Shown here piece after piece: positions 1 through 9,102 of a stretch of DNA of 64,000 nt; positions within the stretch are counted from its first letter, which is position 1; each line of letters opens with the position of its first letter. Source of the DNA: Symbiodinium microadriaticum (lineage: Eukaryota > Sar > Dinophyceae > Suessiales > Symbiodiniaceae); the NCBI GenBank assembly GCA_001939145.1, contig LSRX01000253.1, positions 390,890 through 454,889 of the forward strand, given 5' to 3'. A program made the translations under genes and the position numbers. A model generated the notes under the pieces. The model was not told the DNA's origin and made no database searches. It saw only the letters and a list, made by a program, of their open reading frames with translations.

Positions 1-1466
1 AAACCCCCAAACCGTAAAAACCCTAAACCCCTAAACCCTAAACCCTGAGCCTTCAGAGTTTGAGATGGTATATAGGTTGAGGACTTCAGAGATTTGTTTT
101 AGGGTTTAGGGTTTAGGGTTTAGGACTTAGGGTTTAGGGTTTAAGGTATAGGGTACTAGGGTACTATAGGGTTTAGGGTTGAGGGTACTAGGAAGCATCA
201 CAGAGGGTGTGAAGCGGCTCAAGGTAGTACAGTTACGGGCCTATGGCCCATGGCTTTGGGTTTCCGGGACGTGGGCGAGTACTTCCCCGGACCAAAGAGC
301 TGGGGTCAAGTTCGACAAGGCTTTAGGAGGAACTGCTGAAGATGATAATGGCCACGTGAGTCCACAGTTGTAAGTAGATAGCTTTAGGTTTTGGGGCTTC
401 CTTGGAGCTTCGAGGTCCTGAATATTTTTGTTCAGGTACACTAGTTAAGCCCACTAGTTATATGGTGCCCACTAGGTATATGGAGCCCACGGGTTAGAGT
501 GGCTGATGAATTTCTTGCCCTAATGCGCACATTAGTTGCCAAGGTACTGGCAGTACGACCCCTTGTAACCCTGGAGAACTCTAAAAATAGAGAAGGAGTG
601 ACTGGACTACTCATGGTTCAGGGTTTAGGGTTTAAGGTTTAGGGTTTAGGGTTTATGAGTGCCTGGACTAATCGCATGCAACCGTCAAGCCGGCGCAACG
701 CGTCCTAAACTCCTAGAGTCCTAGACCCTAACCTACCATCGCCTAGCACCGCCTATTTGGGGCCGCAAGGATGCCTAAATTGGGGTTTTGGCCCTACAGA
801 AGTCTGCTCAAGCGCCTGAGTGCAATTTAGGGGTTAATTAGGGTTTAGGGTTTTATTAGGGTTTAGGGTTTAGGGCTTTGTTCGGGTTTAGGGTTTAGGG
901 TACAGGGTACTGAAGCCGCAAACTCTAAGCCCGCAGCCCCGCATCCTCGCTTGAGAAGCTGCCCCTCAAGGGCAGAACATGGCACCGATAACCCCAAACC
1001 CTAGAACCCTTACCAACCCTTACCTGCAAATCATCTCAAACCCTGCACCCGAGAATCCTAAACCTGAAATGGCTTCGAACCTCAAGCCCTCAACCCACAA
1101 AGCCCTCGAATCCAAAAAGCCCTAATAAGCTTTAAACCTCGAAGCCCCAAATACTAAGTTCCTGAGCAGTACCCTTTTGCCCTTTCTTATTTTTGGGGTC
1201 TGCATATTAAACCGAATGCCAGGAAAAAGGGTACCCATATTATTTAGGGGTCACTCAGGAACTTAGGAAACCCCTAAACAGACACCCCGGAACCTCAAAC
1301 TCGAAAATCGAAGCCCAGAAACCGCTCCTGGAGGTTTGTTGGTTTAGGGTTTAGGAACGGTTTAGGGTTTAGGGTTTAGGATTTAGGGTGTGCATAGGGC
1401 TTAGGGTTTAGGGTTTAGGATTTAGGGTTTAGGGTTTAGGGTCGAGGTGGGATACCAAAGTCCACC

Positions 1467-1592
1467 ATGGGCCCTGGGCTGCGCGTGGAGGTGTGCGGGG
1501 TTCGGGTTTCAGGACATAGGGGCTGGAAGTTTCTCCGTACAGGTCCTGTGCAAGTACTCTATAACAGGATCCCACACCCAGCCTGGTTCTAG
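1467..1592 (+). CDS. Small ORF with good start context, unknown
   Basis: A 41-codon frame starts at an ATG in the context TCCACCATGG, a strong eukaryotic start context, and ends at TAG. Its start reads MGPGLRVEVCGVRV and it has no low complexity, unlike the neighbouring telomere-like DNA. I do not recognise a family. It could be a first exon whose reading continues through a donor inside it, or chance. Confidence 0.25.
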   Translation: MGPGLRVEVCGVRVSGHRGWKFLRTGPVQVLYNRIPHPAWF

Positions 1593-1964
1593 TTTTTCGG
1601 GCGCATACATGATTGGAAGGATGTCAAGGGGTTCAATACGGGCACTATGCTGCAATGGCTCGATGAGGCTATAGGGCTTTGGGTTGAGATTTGTTAAGTT
1701 GTTAAGGGGTTCTTTGCGGGCTCTACAAGGGATCCATGAGGGATGAGCCTACATATCCTTCAGGGTTGAGGGTGTGTAGGGCCCAACGGCCCAGGGCTAG
1801 AAATCCAGGAATTCATGTTCAGGGCACCCTAAACTCTAAACCCTAAGCCCTAAACCTTAAACCCCTAAACCCCAAAACCCTAAAACCCCTGAACTGTTCA
1901 GGGCTTTTTTTAAAGCTATCGAGTCACTGACGGTTCGAGGTTCAGGGCACCTTTGTATGAATGT

Positions 1965-2065
1965 GGGTAGTTCTCTAAGTTAGGGCCCCCATTCAGGGTC
2001 CTTTTGAGAAGGGTGCCGTATTGTTTGAGGGACCTAAGAAAGGGACCCGGATTTAGAGAAACTAC
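1965..2065. mobile_element. Foldback element family E, copy 1
   Basis: The left end GTAGTTCTCTAAGTTAGGG and right end ATTTAGAGAAACTAC form an imperfect inverted repeat. The centre GGGTGCCGTATTGTTTGAGG is shared with a second copy at 14548-14637. It has no coding capacity. Confidence 0.5.
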
Positions 2066-2294
2066 AACTTCGGTCGGTTTAAAAGTCGCATTTCCCTTCA
2101 ACCCCCAAACTCCCTCAAACTCCCCCTAAACCCTACATTGCTCAAACTCCCGCAAACTCCCCTAAACCCTACATTCCCCAAACTCCCCTACGCCCCCAAA
2201 CTCCCCCAAACTCCACCAAACCCTACATTCCCCAAACTCCCCCAAACTCCCCTACAAGCTTTATAAATGTAAGGAAGTCGTTTACCCTAACCCC

Positions 2295-2353
2295 CCAGGT
2301 ACCTACTATATAGGGTACTAGAGCCCCTAGGGTCCTATATAGTAGGTACCTGG
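2295..2353. mobile_element. Foldback element family B, copy 1
   Basis: A near-perfect palindrome: CCAGGTACCTACTATATAGG at the left is mirrored at the right, around a short AGAGCCCCTAGGG centre. Other copies are at 12586, 40881 and 49639. Both ends carry GT..AG-compatible bases (CCAG|GTACCT ... TAGTAG|GTACC). Confidence 0.7.
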
Positions 2354-2372
2354 AGGGTTTGGGTTAGTCCAG

Positions 2373-2417
2373 GTTGATGGCCTGGATGGAACCCGGAAGT
2401 TCGGCACCATCTGCGAG
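2373..2417 (+). CDS. Candidate internal exon, unknown protein
   Basis: A 45-nt open frame is bounded by an AG acceptor (GTCCAG) and a GT donor (GAG|GTGGCG). It encodes VDGLDGTRKFGTICE. Size, boundaries and composition match the exons of the recognised gene at 59.2 kb. The product is not recognised. It may belong to one gene with the islands at 3240, 3787, 4280, 4656 and 4811. Confidence 0.35.
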
Positions 2418-2463
2418 GTGGCGATGTCCAAAAGAAGACGTGGACGGCTTAGGGCCTACTGTA

Positions 2464-2553
2464 GGGGCCTTAATAATTAGAATAGGGTTGGGTTGTTCCT
2501 TTGTTTCATTATAGTATAATGGGCCCAAAACCCTATTCTAATTATTAAGGCCT
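2464..2553. mobile_element. Foldback element family C, copy 1
   Basis: Terminal inverted repeats of about 25 bp: GGCCTTAATAATTAGAATAG at the left and its complement at the right, with a 35-40 bp AT-rich centre. Related copies lie at 22909, 45426, 53091, 53739 and (degenerate) 50301. Confidence 0.7.
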
Positions 2554-2569
2554 CTTATATTATAGGGTT

Positions 2570-2860
2570 TAGGGCTTAGGGGGCCTATCGGGTATAGGGC
2601 TTAGGGCCTGTAGGGTTTGCGGCTTAGGGCCTTTAGGGTTTCGGTTTAGGGCTTAGGGCCTATAGGGTTCAGGGTTTAGGGCCTACAGGGTTTAGGGTTT
2701 CGGGCCTATAGGGTTTAGGGTTTAGAACCTATACGGCTATAGGGTTTAGGGCTTAGGGCCTATAGGCCTATAGGGGTTTAGGTTTAGGGCTTAGGGCTTA
2801 TAGGGTTTAGGGTTTAGGGCCTATAGGGTTTAGGGCTTAGGGCCTGCAGTAGGGTGTATC
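2570..2860 (+). repeat. TAGGGCCTATAGGGTTTAGGGCTTA array
   Basis: Telomere-like units alternate with GGGCCTATAG in a loose higher-order repeat for about 290 bp, with no gene inside. The GGCC/CTATAG phrase echoes the ends of foldback families C and D. Confidence 0.7.
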
Positions 2861-3239
2861 GCCGTTTTATGGTTTAGAGTATGCTTGTTGCTCTTGTTGC
2901 TTGCTGATGTTGTTGTTCCTGCTGTTGTGCTGTCATGATCGTGATCGATGTTCTGGCGGTGGCTCAAGTGCGAAGCCCATTCAACCCGAAACCATGCAGC
3001 CCGAACCCTATAAACTTTAAACCCAGCCCCCCCAGAAGCCCCATAAGTTAACCCTGAACCCTAAAGCCTAAACCCTAAGCCCTAAAAGCCTAAACTTTAA
3101 GCCCTAAACCCTAAACCCTAACCCCTAAGCCCTAAAGCCTAAACCTCTAAGCCTGAAGCCCTAAACGCCTAAACCCCTACACCCTAGCCCTAAACCCCAA
3201 AAAGTAAGCCTAAAAACCTGGTTTCTCCCGAAGGCTTTC

Positions 3240-3315
3240 TGGGAGGAGCGAGGTGGACGCATGATCAAGCTTGACTCTGACGAGGCACGTCCGGGCACGG
3301 CCGCTTTCTTTTCTG
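3240..3315 (+). CDS. Candidate exon next to foldback element, unknown
   Basis: An open frame reads WEERGGRMIKLDSDEARPG and then TAAFFSA, with ordinary amino-acid composition between telomere-like flanks. It runs directly into a family A foldback element at 3316. Unknown product; the exon ends are uncertain. Confidence 0.3.
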
Positions 3316-3490
3316 CGGTTGATGACAGAAATCCTGCACTACCCACAATAAGGCATATTATACCACATCTCCCTATAGTTTAGGGTCCTTAAGGTAACTT
3401 AGAGAACTACCCACAATAAGGAATCTTATACCAAATTTCCCAAAAGTTTAGGGTCCTTAAGGTAATGCTAAGGATTTTTATCATCAACAG
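3316..3490. mobile_element. Foldback element family A, copy 1 (nested/duplicated)
   Basis: The left terminal repeat CGGTTGATGACAGAAATCCTGC and right terminal ATCATCAACAG are family A ends. The internal block (AATAAGG..TTTAGGGTCCTTAAGGTAA) occurs twice, so this copy is longer (175 bp) than the 103-bp canonical form. Confidence 0.65.
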
Positions 3491-3786
3491 TACCATACAA
3501 CGGCCTTAAGAATTGGAGTCGGGCTTTGGGGGGGTATGTGTTATTGGAGGCCCGAACAGTACTCTTCCTCAGTGTTCCGGATTAGGGTTAAGGTTTAGGG
3601 TTTAGGGTTTAGGGTATACTAGACTATGAACCAGAGAGTGCACTTCCCAAGAGCTCCCTGCTATAATCAGACTAGAGCAGAAATATACCACCGCCGGCTT
3701 AAAGCTTGTAGGGTTGTCCATTTTGGTGCTTATGGGGTTTAGGGTTTACGGGGTTCGGGGTTTAGTGCTTCTAGGGTGTAGTGCAG

Positions 3787-3846
3787 GGTGCGGAGTTCGG
3801 GGAGCCCCTGATCATCTTCGTGGCAGTCTACCCTTTCCCATGTGAG
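3787..3846 (+). CDS. Candidate exon, unknown, hydrophobic
   Basis: After an AG acceptor (GTGCAG) the frame reads GAEFGEPLIIFVAVYPFPCE, with a hydrophobic centre (LIIFVAVY). A GA or GT-like donor lies at its end (TGT|GAGGGT). No family is recognised; part of the same exon-like series at 2.4-4.9 kb. Confidence 0.3.
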
Positions 3847-4279
3847 GGTTCCAGCCGTCGGCTCATACCCGAAACCCTAAACCCTAAACCCTGTTGGCCC
3901 TAAACCCTAATCCCTAAACCCTAAACCCTAGTTTATAAGTTTAATGTGGCCTTCTTACACGTATTCCTGCGACAACGACCAGCAGCCTGACCTTCAGAAC
4001 GATGCTCCTTCTCAAGCGTCTAGATACCCAAATGCACATATGTAATATGTATGTCTGTCTGTCTGGCTGCCCGGTGCCTTTTCTGCAGCGCTGCCTGAGG
4101 AGACAAGCAAGCCCCTGAACCCTCCACCATCCTCAACCCGTATAAATCCCCTAAAAGCATCCTTACCTGAACCCTTCCAAGAAACGCGTAAAGGAACCGT
4201 TATAGATCCCTTAAAGGAGCCCTTTTTGAAAGGAACCCTCTATTCTTTTCAAACAAACCCTTAGAGGATCCCTACCAAG

Positions 4280-4344
4280 GAGGAGACAACCAAGCAGGAT
4301 GCTCCGCCGACCCCGAAAGACACATTTGCTGCCTGGAGTGCAAG
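4280..4344 (+). CDS. Candidate exon, unknown
   Basis: Open frame after CCAAG: EETTKQDAPPTPKDTFAAWS, ending at GCAAG|GATTCT, a possible GA donor of the dinoflagellate kind. It is hydrophilic and proline/threonine-containing. Confidence 0.3.
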
Positions 4345-4655
4345 GATTCTCTGAGCTCTGGCTTGAGAGGCTCCGGCTTGTGTTTTAGGGTTTAGGGTGA
4401 GGGGTCTAGGGGTTTAGGGTTTCTAAGGGGTTTAGGCTGCTGTTTGGGGAGGTTTCCGTCCCAAGTTAGAGATCCGTCCCAAAAGTTTCCCCCCAGAGGA
4501 TCCCCTAAACCCTAAACCCTAAACCCTGAACCCACATGTACCGCCATTGTTGAAGAAAGGGGCTCCTCCCTGTTCCACCTAAGTCACCCAGAGCTCCCCA
4601 GGGCCCCCGAAACCCGAGAAGCCCCAAGAAACCCTGCATTGCAAAAAAAAATCTA

Positions 4656-4750
4656 CACCCAAAGGAACTTGAAGAATACCGAGAGCTAGATGCCACAAAG
4701 AAAAGGCTGCACAGAAGACGAACATCCTTCCGAGCCCTGCGACATTATAT
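4656..4750 (+). CDS. Candidate exon, basic helical segment
   Basis: An open frame reads HPKELEEYRELDATKKRLHR and then RRTSFRALRHYI before a GT (ATA|GTTTTT). It is charged and helix-like, in clear contrast to the repeat-derived frames around it. Unknown protein. Confidence 0.35.
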
Positions 4751-4810
4751 AGTTTTTGGGCTCGGGTTTAAGGTTCAGGGTTGAGGAGCCCCGAACCCCT
4801 TTCAAAACAG

Positions 4811-4900
4811 TGGACTATAAGGATCCGAATCCCACTGCCGAGGCTTTCGTCGTGGACGAAAAGGAGTCTCTGAGGCGCAACCCTGAAAGGGGGCCTTCCC
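4811..4900 (+). CDS. Candidate exon, acidic, unknown
   Basis: It follows an AG acceptor (AAAACAG). The frame reads DYKDPNPTAEAFVVDEKESL and then RRNPERG. The end is uncertain (GA or GT). Last member of the 2.4-4.9 kb exon-like series. Confidence 0.3.
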
Positions 4901-5119
4901 TTGTAGTCCTTGGGGCTTAGGGTTTAGGGTTTAGGGTCCTTATACAACAAGTACCACGTAGTCCTGATATATCTATAGTCGTAATATCCCCTTCTCGTGC
5001 TGGAAACTGTAGCTACATATTCGTAGTTATCTTCCCATATAGTCCTCATTTGACTATGTAACTGTTGTGGCCCAACGCCAGAAAGTCAGAGCCCGAAGGT
5101 TCTGGCGAAGCCTCCCGAG

Positions 5120-5400
5120 TTCAGGGCTGAGGGTGGCTACTCGGGTCTTTGGCGGTAAGTTTTTTTTGGGTGGATTTTTGAGTTCTTTGGTTTTCTAGCG
5201 TCAGGGAGTTNTACTCGGGTCTTTGGCGGTAAGTTTTTTTTGGGTGGATTTTTGAGTTCTTTGGTTTTCTAGCATGGGTATCATTGTGGGTGGATTTTTT
5301 TGAGTTCAGGGCTGAGGGTGGCTACTCGGGTCTTTGGCGGTAAGTTTTTTTTGGGTGGATTTTTGAGTTCTTTGGTTTTCTAGCGTCAGGGAGTTTGTGG
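5120..5400 (+). repeat. Three tandem copies of a ~90 bp unit
   Basis: The unit carrying GCTACTCGGGTCTTTGGCGG, TAAGTTTTTTTTGGGTGGAT and TTTTGAGTTCTTTGGTTTTC occurs at about 5120-5210, 5212-5303 and 5304-5394, almost without mismatches. One ambiguous base at 5211 sits exactly at the first junction, so copy number may be an assembly effect. Each copy holds a GGTAAGT donor-like site. Confidence 0.85.
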
Positions 5401-5560
5401 GTGGATTTTTTTGAGTTTCCTTTTGGGTCTTTACGGGCCAAGGCCCTAAAGCCCAAAGCCTAAACTGTGGGTGGTGCTGCAAGGCCCATAAGAGTCGGGT
5501 AAGGTTAGGGTACTGGATCCAGGGGAGGCGCCGGAGTAGGATGGGCTCCTACAGTCTACA

Positions 5561-5669
5561 CCCAGAGAACCCAATATCCCTTAATTAAGGAATATACCTT
5601 ACATCATAATATTAAGGCCCCGATAATTTAAGGTATATTCCTTAATTAAGGGGTACTGGGTTCTCTGGG
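5561..5669. mobile_element. Foldback element family F
   Basis: About 41-bp terminal inverted repeats with roughly four mismatches: CCCAGAGAACCC...CCTTAATTAAGGAATATACC at the left, complement at the right, around a ~27 bp AT-rich centre. The arm includes the self-complementary CCTTAATTAAGG. Only copy seen in the window. Confidence 0.75.
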
Positions 5670-5866
5670 CAAGGGGGTATAGGACCCAGATCTTAGAGTT
5701 TGGGGGTGTAGGGGTTTCGAGTTGAAGGGTTCAGAGTGTCGGGTTTAGGTTGCGGGGCTTAGCGTGCAAGACTCCTCAGTTTCTACATCGCTGCTACCCC
5801 CAAGCCATGAACAGAGCCGTGAGCTAGATCAGCAGTTGTAACCCAGAGTCGACTCCTTGTTTGCTA

Positions 5867-5966
5867 CGGTTGATGATTAAAAAAATCCTGCATTACCCAG
5901 AATAATATACCATAATTCCCATAGTCTAGGGTCTTTAAGGTAATGCAGGATTTATATCATCAACAG
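5867..5966. mobile_element. Foldback element family A, copy 2
   Basis: The ends CGGTTGATGAT and ATCATCAACAG are flanked by TA on both sides. The interior is AATCCTGCATTACCC and GGTAATGCAGGATTTATATC. 100 bp, non-coding. Confidence 0.75.
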
Positions 5967-6254
5967 TAGTTTAGGGTTTAGGGTTTAGAGTTTGTACTTT
6001 GGTTTATGGTCCATAGTTGAGGATAAGGGTTTGATGGTGCCTCACTATGCATGGCGCTTGCTCCACCCTGCTGCTTGGATGCTATCGCTGAGCCAAGCAT
6101 CCGAACAACTAAACCCTCAACCCCAAAGGTTCTTTGCCTGGTCATCCCAAACTTTCTGGAGTAGAATTGCTTCAATCGCTCTGCCAAAGCTTCAATCCTA
6201 CAACTTCTTGTTGGTGATGCGCCTCCCTAAACCCCAAACCCTAAGCCCTAAACC

Positions 6255-6325
6255 CTCTGCCCGTGCGAGGATCGAGTACGATTTCAATGAGTTTGGCAAC
6301 CCCGGCAAGGAGAAGCTCGTTGTAC
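6255..6325 (+). CDS. Candidate exon abutting foldback element D
   Basis: The frame reads RARIEYDFNEFGNPGKEKLV and then VPA, well-mixed composition between repeats. It ends where foldback element D copy 1 begins (6323). No family recognised. Confidence 0.35.
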
Positions 6326-6433
6326 CTGCCTATAGTCTCCATTGTAGTTCCTTTGTTTGGTTTAACCAATTCTATAGTAAGGATCCTAAATGGTAGCCCC
6401 CCAAAAAGGAACCACAATGGAGACTATAGGTAG
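6323..6433. mobile_element. Foldback element family D, copy 1
   Basis: Terminal inverted repeats ATAGTCTCCATTGTAGTTCC at the left and GGAACCACAATGGAGACTAT at the right, with TACCTGCC and GGTA outer bases. Other copies: 10187, 36911, 40603, 55931. Confidence 0.75.
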
Positions 6434-7160
6434 AATCCGAAGTCTATGGTGTAGGGTGTCTAGGGTTCAGGACCCTGTAGTGAAACCATCGTGGGCTCCT
6501 TGGATGTAAGGATTAGGACTAGGGTTACAGTCCAGGGGTTTAGTTTAGTTCACAATTTGATGCTTTGGAGTCCCAGTCTCCTTATGGAACTTGCGAGTGA
6601 AAGCAGCTATGGTGGCCTGTCGTGTGGATAGCATCCGCTGCAACGAAACTCTGTAGCATACAAAGGGGGGTGAGATTTGGAGCTAACGGTCAGGGACTTG
6701 GTGCCCGTAATTTCGGCCTTTGCAGGTGGGCGCTCGTGAAGTTTTTAGGGTTTAGGGTTTAGGGTTTAGGGGTTTATGTTAAGTTGCGTAGGTTCCAGGT
6801 TGAAAGGATTATTCATAGGGGCCTTGACAAGTAGACTAGGGTTTTAGGGTAAATTATGCGATAATTCTATCGGGATTTCCTGTCTAAGATTCAGCTTATC
6901 TGGCGGAGGGTCTCCAATTTGTGAGCTTGAGAACAGTAGGTGGGGGTCCTTTTTTGGGTGTCCTTTTTTTAGGGTTTAGGGTTTTGGGGGGTTTCGGGTC
7001 GAGGGGTTCGGCCGCCAAGCTCCTGAAATTCCCGTGCAGGGCTTGTTATAGCCAGGACCCTATATTCCTCGCTGTCGCGTGGCGAAACTAAGATGGATGA
7101 TGGTGGCAAGATGTGTGGCAACCTTTGGGTATGTAGGTTGTAGGTTCTATAGGGATTGCA
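6434..7160. other. Telomere-like and unique spacer
   Basis: Short TTTAGGG tracts (6530, 6745-6770, 6968) are separated by unique sequence. A possible tiny exon lies near 6620-6650 (MVACRVDSIRCNETL), but no boundary signals single it out. Confidence 0.4.
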
Positions 7161-7161
7161 G

Positions 7162-7224
7162 ATGGACTACCAAGCCCGAAGCCATGCCAGGAACCAAGCT
7201 ATTGCTGCACTTGCCGTGGGCCAG
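7162..7224 (+). CDS. Candidate exon, helical, unknown
   Basis: Directly after an AG acceptor (GATTGCAG) the frame reads MDYQARSHARNQAIAALAVG, alanine-rich and helix-like. Its phase and its 63-nt size are exon-like; no family recognised. Confidence 0.35.
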
Positions 7225-7372
7225 CCCAACCTACACCCCCAACTCTAAACCCTCAATCCTAAACACACCTTACACCCTAAACCCTAAACCCGAACCTCAG
7301 TTAAACCCCGACAGGAGATGAAAGGTTTGGTTCTGGATCCATCGCGGCCGCACCTTCCAGCCGGGCCCTTGG

Positions 7373-7545
7373 TTCAGTTTGGGTTTTGTGATGTGGAGAT
7401 TTTAAAGGTTCAGGGTTCAGGTTCTAGGGTTGAGGGTTTAGGGTTTAGGCTCAGTTTGGGTTTGTGATGTGGAGATTTGAAGGCTTAGGGTTCAGGGTTT
7501 AGGGTTTAGGTTAAATTTGGGTCTGTGATGTGGAGGTTTTATCAG
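7373..7545 (+). repeat. Three imperfect tandem copies of ~65 bp
   Basis: CAGTTTGGGTTTTGTGATGT / CAGTTTGGGTTTGTGATGTG / AAATTTGGGTCTGTGATGTG are each followed by GGAGATTT(T) and telomere-like GGTTCAGGGTTTAGG. The copies have diverged, so this is an older duplication. Confidence 0.75.
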
Positions 7546-7794
7546 TAGGCGCCTCCTGAAGCACTAGTGGTACTACTGTACATACTTATCCTAGACTATA
7601 CCCGAAACCCTAAACCCTAAACCCTCTTCCAGTCATTACGACCTCTACAATCAGGGTTGAGGTGCTCGATTCAGGGGTTGGGGGTTTAGGATTTGCAGCG
7701 AGACCCCGAAGTTCCCGGATGTGTTTCCGGGCTTTTGGGTCTTAGGGTCCGGTCTACGGTTTTGAGGAAACCCGCCAACTGCTCAACTTTCGGA

Positions 7795-7882
7795 ACCCCT
7801 CAGCATCAAAATAGCCCAAAAAGCCTTATAAAATAGGGCCTTTGGGGCCCAAAAGCCTTGAAATATGAGTCCTTTGAGATTG
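7795..7882. repeat. Dispersed repeat family M, copy 1
   Basis: CCTCAGCATCAAAATAGCCC, AAAAGCCTTATAAAATAGGG and GGGCCCAAAAGCCTTGAAAT recur with about 90% identity by eye at 38170-38255. The interior pair AAAGCCTTATAA/AAAGCCTTGAAA is a direct echo. No coding potential. Confidence 0.65.
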
Positions 7883-8032
7883 AGGGCTAAGGGAACAGGT
7901 TCCACCACCAGCAGTGCTACTGAAGTCCTGCGCCCTGAATTCCATGAGTCTTCACTGAAATCTTGATTTGCCCGGCATGCTTTCAGAAGTCGCCCGAAAC
8001 TAGTAACTAGACGTAAACAAAGGTGAAAAATC

Positions 8033-8134
8033 CCGAAGCCCTCCGACGCACAGGACGCCACGGATCTTTCTTCAAACAATTCAGCATATAGAGATGCGCG
8101 AAGTGAGCCTGATCAAATGTCTCAACTAAATTAA
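8033..8134 (+). CDS. Candidate terminal exon, unknown
   Basis: The open frame ending in TAA reads KPSDAQDATDLSSNNSAYRD and then ARSEPDQMSQLN. It is hydrophilic, looks like a disordered protein tail, and is unlike surrounding repeat frames. Upstream exons were not linked. Confidence 0.3.
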   Translation, partial: PKPSDAQDATDLSSNNSAYRDARSEPDQMSQLN

Positions 8135-8394
8135 GGAATCTTTGACTATTCCTCAGACTATATTATAGCAGAGATCCCTAACACCAGACTGCTACTTAAG
8201 GGATTTTTGGCTATTTTGTACACTATATGGGAAGTCCTCAACAACACGGGACTCCTAATTCGCCTCAAACCTCAAACCCCAAACTACAAAACCCTAAACC
8301 AGAAACCCTATAGATCCCAGACCCAAAACCCTATGTACCCTATACTCTTGAATGCGGTCGACGACCAGGGTTTAGGGTGTTGGGTTGGAATTCC

Positions 8395-8560
8395 AGGCAC
8401 GAATATGGCTTAACGAAGGTACACGAGCTAAGTGGCAATGCTTGGTCATGCAAGTTTAAAGCCTTAGCTCAATTCCGAAACTCCATGCCGACGCTGCAAA
8501 ACGACTTTGACCAACCCAAAATCACAGCACCAGCTCCCCTTGTTGCAAGATGGCGGAATC
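8395..8560 (+). CDS. Coding-like ORF segment, unknown
   Basis: The frame reads HEYGLTKVHELSGNAWSCKF, then KALAQFRNSMPTLQNDFDQP. Mixed composition over 55 codons before it fades into CCCTAAA repeats. No family recognised; could be an exon with a donor near 8550. Confidence 0.3.
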
Positions 8561-8639
8561 CTGAACCCTGTCCCCTCCTATATAGAAGGAACCCATTGAG
8601 GAATCCTGTAAGAACCTCTCCAACCCCTAAACCCTGAAA

Positions 8640-8700
8640 CCCTAAACCCTAAAACCCTAAAACCCTAAAACCCTAAACCTAAACCCTACAACCCCAAAGC
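8640..8700 (-). repeat. CCCTAAA array
   Basis: Nearly perfect (CCCTAAA/CCCTAAAA)n for 60 bp, one of the cleaner telomere-like tracts. Confidence 0.8.
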
Positions 8701-8966
8701 CCTAAAAACAATAAACCGAAGTCCCACGATCCTTTGCGAGGTGGCTCTATCGGGGTTCAACGAGGAGGGTCCGGCTCAGGCGGACAAACTAAATGCAGGG
8801 TTCAGGGTTCAGGGTTTGTAGGGTTTAGGGTTTATAGGGTGTTGGGTTTGAGGTTTAGGGTTTTAAGGTTTAACGTGTGCCGTAGAGTGGCGCATAAGCT
8901 GAAGTATCTAGCGACAGTGCAGTTTCGAGTCCGCTGGAGCCCGAACTTGGAGTGCTTTTTTTCTTT

Positions 8967-9060
8967 CCCACCCCACGCCGTCTGAGGCGGCCAAACCGCC
9001 CATACCCATTCCTTTTTGGGTTTAGCTCTAAACTGATTCCATGGTAATCTTGCAGGGCAG
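8967..9060 (-). repeat. Dispersed repeat with GCCGTCT hairpin, copy 1
   Basis: CCCACCCCACGCCGTCTGAG + GCGGCC followed by CCCATACCCATTCCTTTTTGG. It matches 12940-13025 along ~90 bp and 16357-16395 (inside the Rep element) over ~40 bp. GCCGTCT/AGGCGGC can form a short stem. On the minus strand it gives a VWPPQTAWGGK-like peptide, also seen in variant form (LDGMGW, LDGVGW) at the other copies. Confidence 0.6.
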
Positions 9061-9102
9061 GGGCAGAACAGGGCAGGGCAGGGCAGGGCAGGGCAGGGCA
9101 GG
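9053..9102 (+). repeat. (CAGGG)n microsatellite
   Basis: CAGGG/GGCAGGG repeated about nine times, immediately beyond the dispersed repeat. The 12940 copy has the start of the same CAGGGCAGGG. Confidence 0.85.

Larger units (their letters stand above)
1..2290. repeat. Telomere-like interspersed tract
   Basis: Degenerate CCCTAAA (for example 1-50, 1825-1895) and TTTAGGG (103-180, 600-655, 835-905, 1345-1445) tracts alternate in orientation with unique-looking spacers. Copies are imperfect (TTTAGGG, TTAAGGT, CTTAGGG). 2100-2260 is a CCCCAAACTCCCCTAAACCCTACATT-like tandem. The only coding-like pieces are near 265-330 and at 1467-1592. This is not a terminal telomere, because tracts flip strand and recur through all 64 kb. 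Confidence 0.85.

Noticed and set aside
1..180. True chromosome end at the left edge
   Set aside because: Repeats are degenerate, change orientation within 100 bp, and the same density continues through the window.
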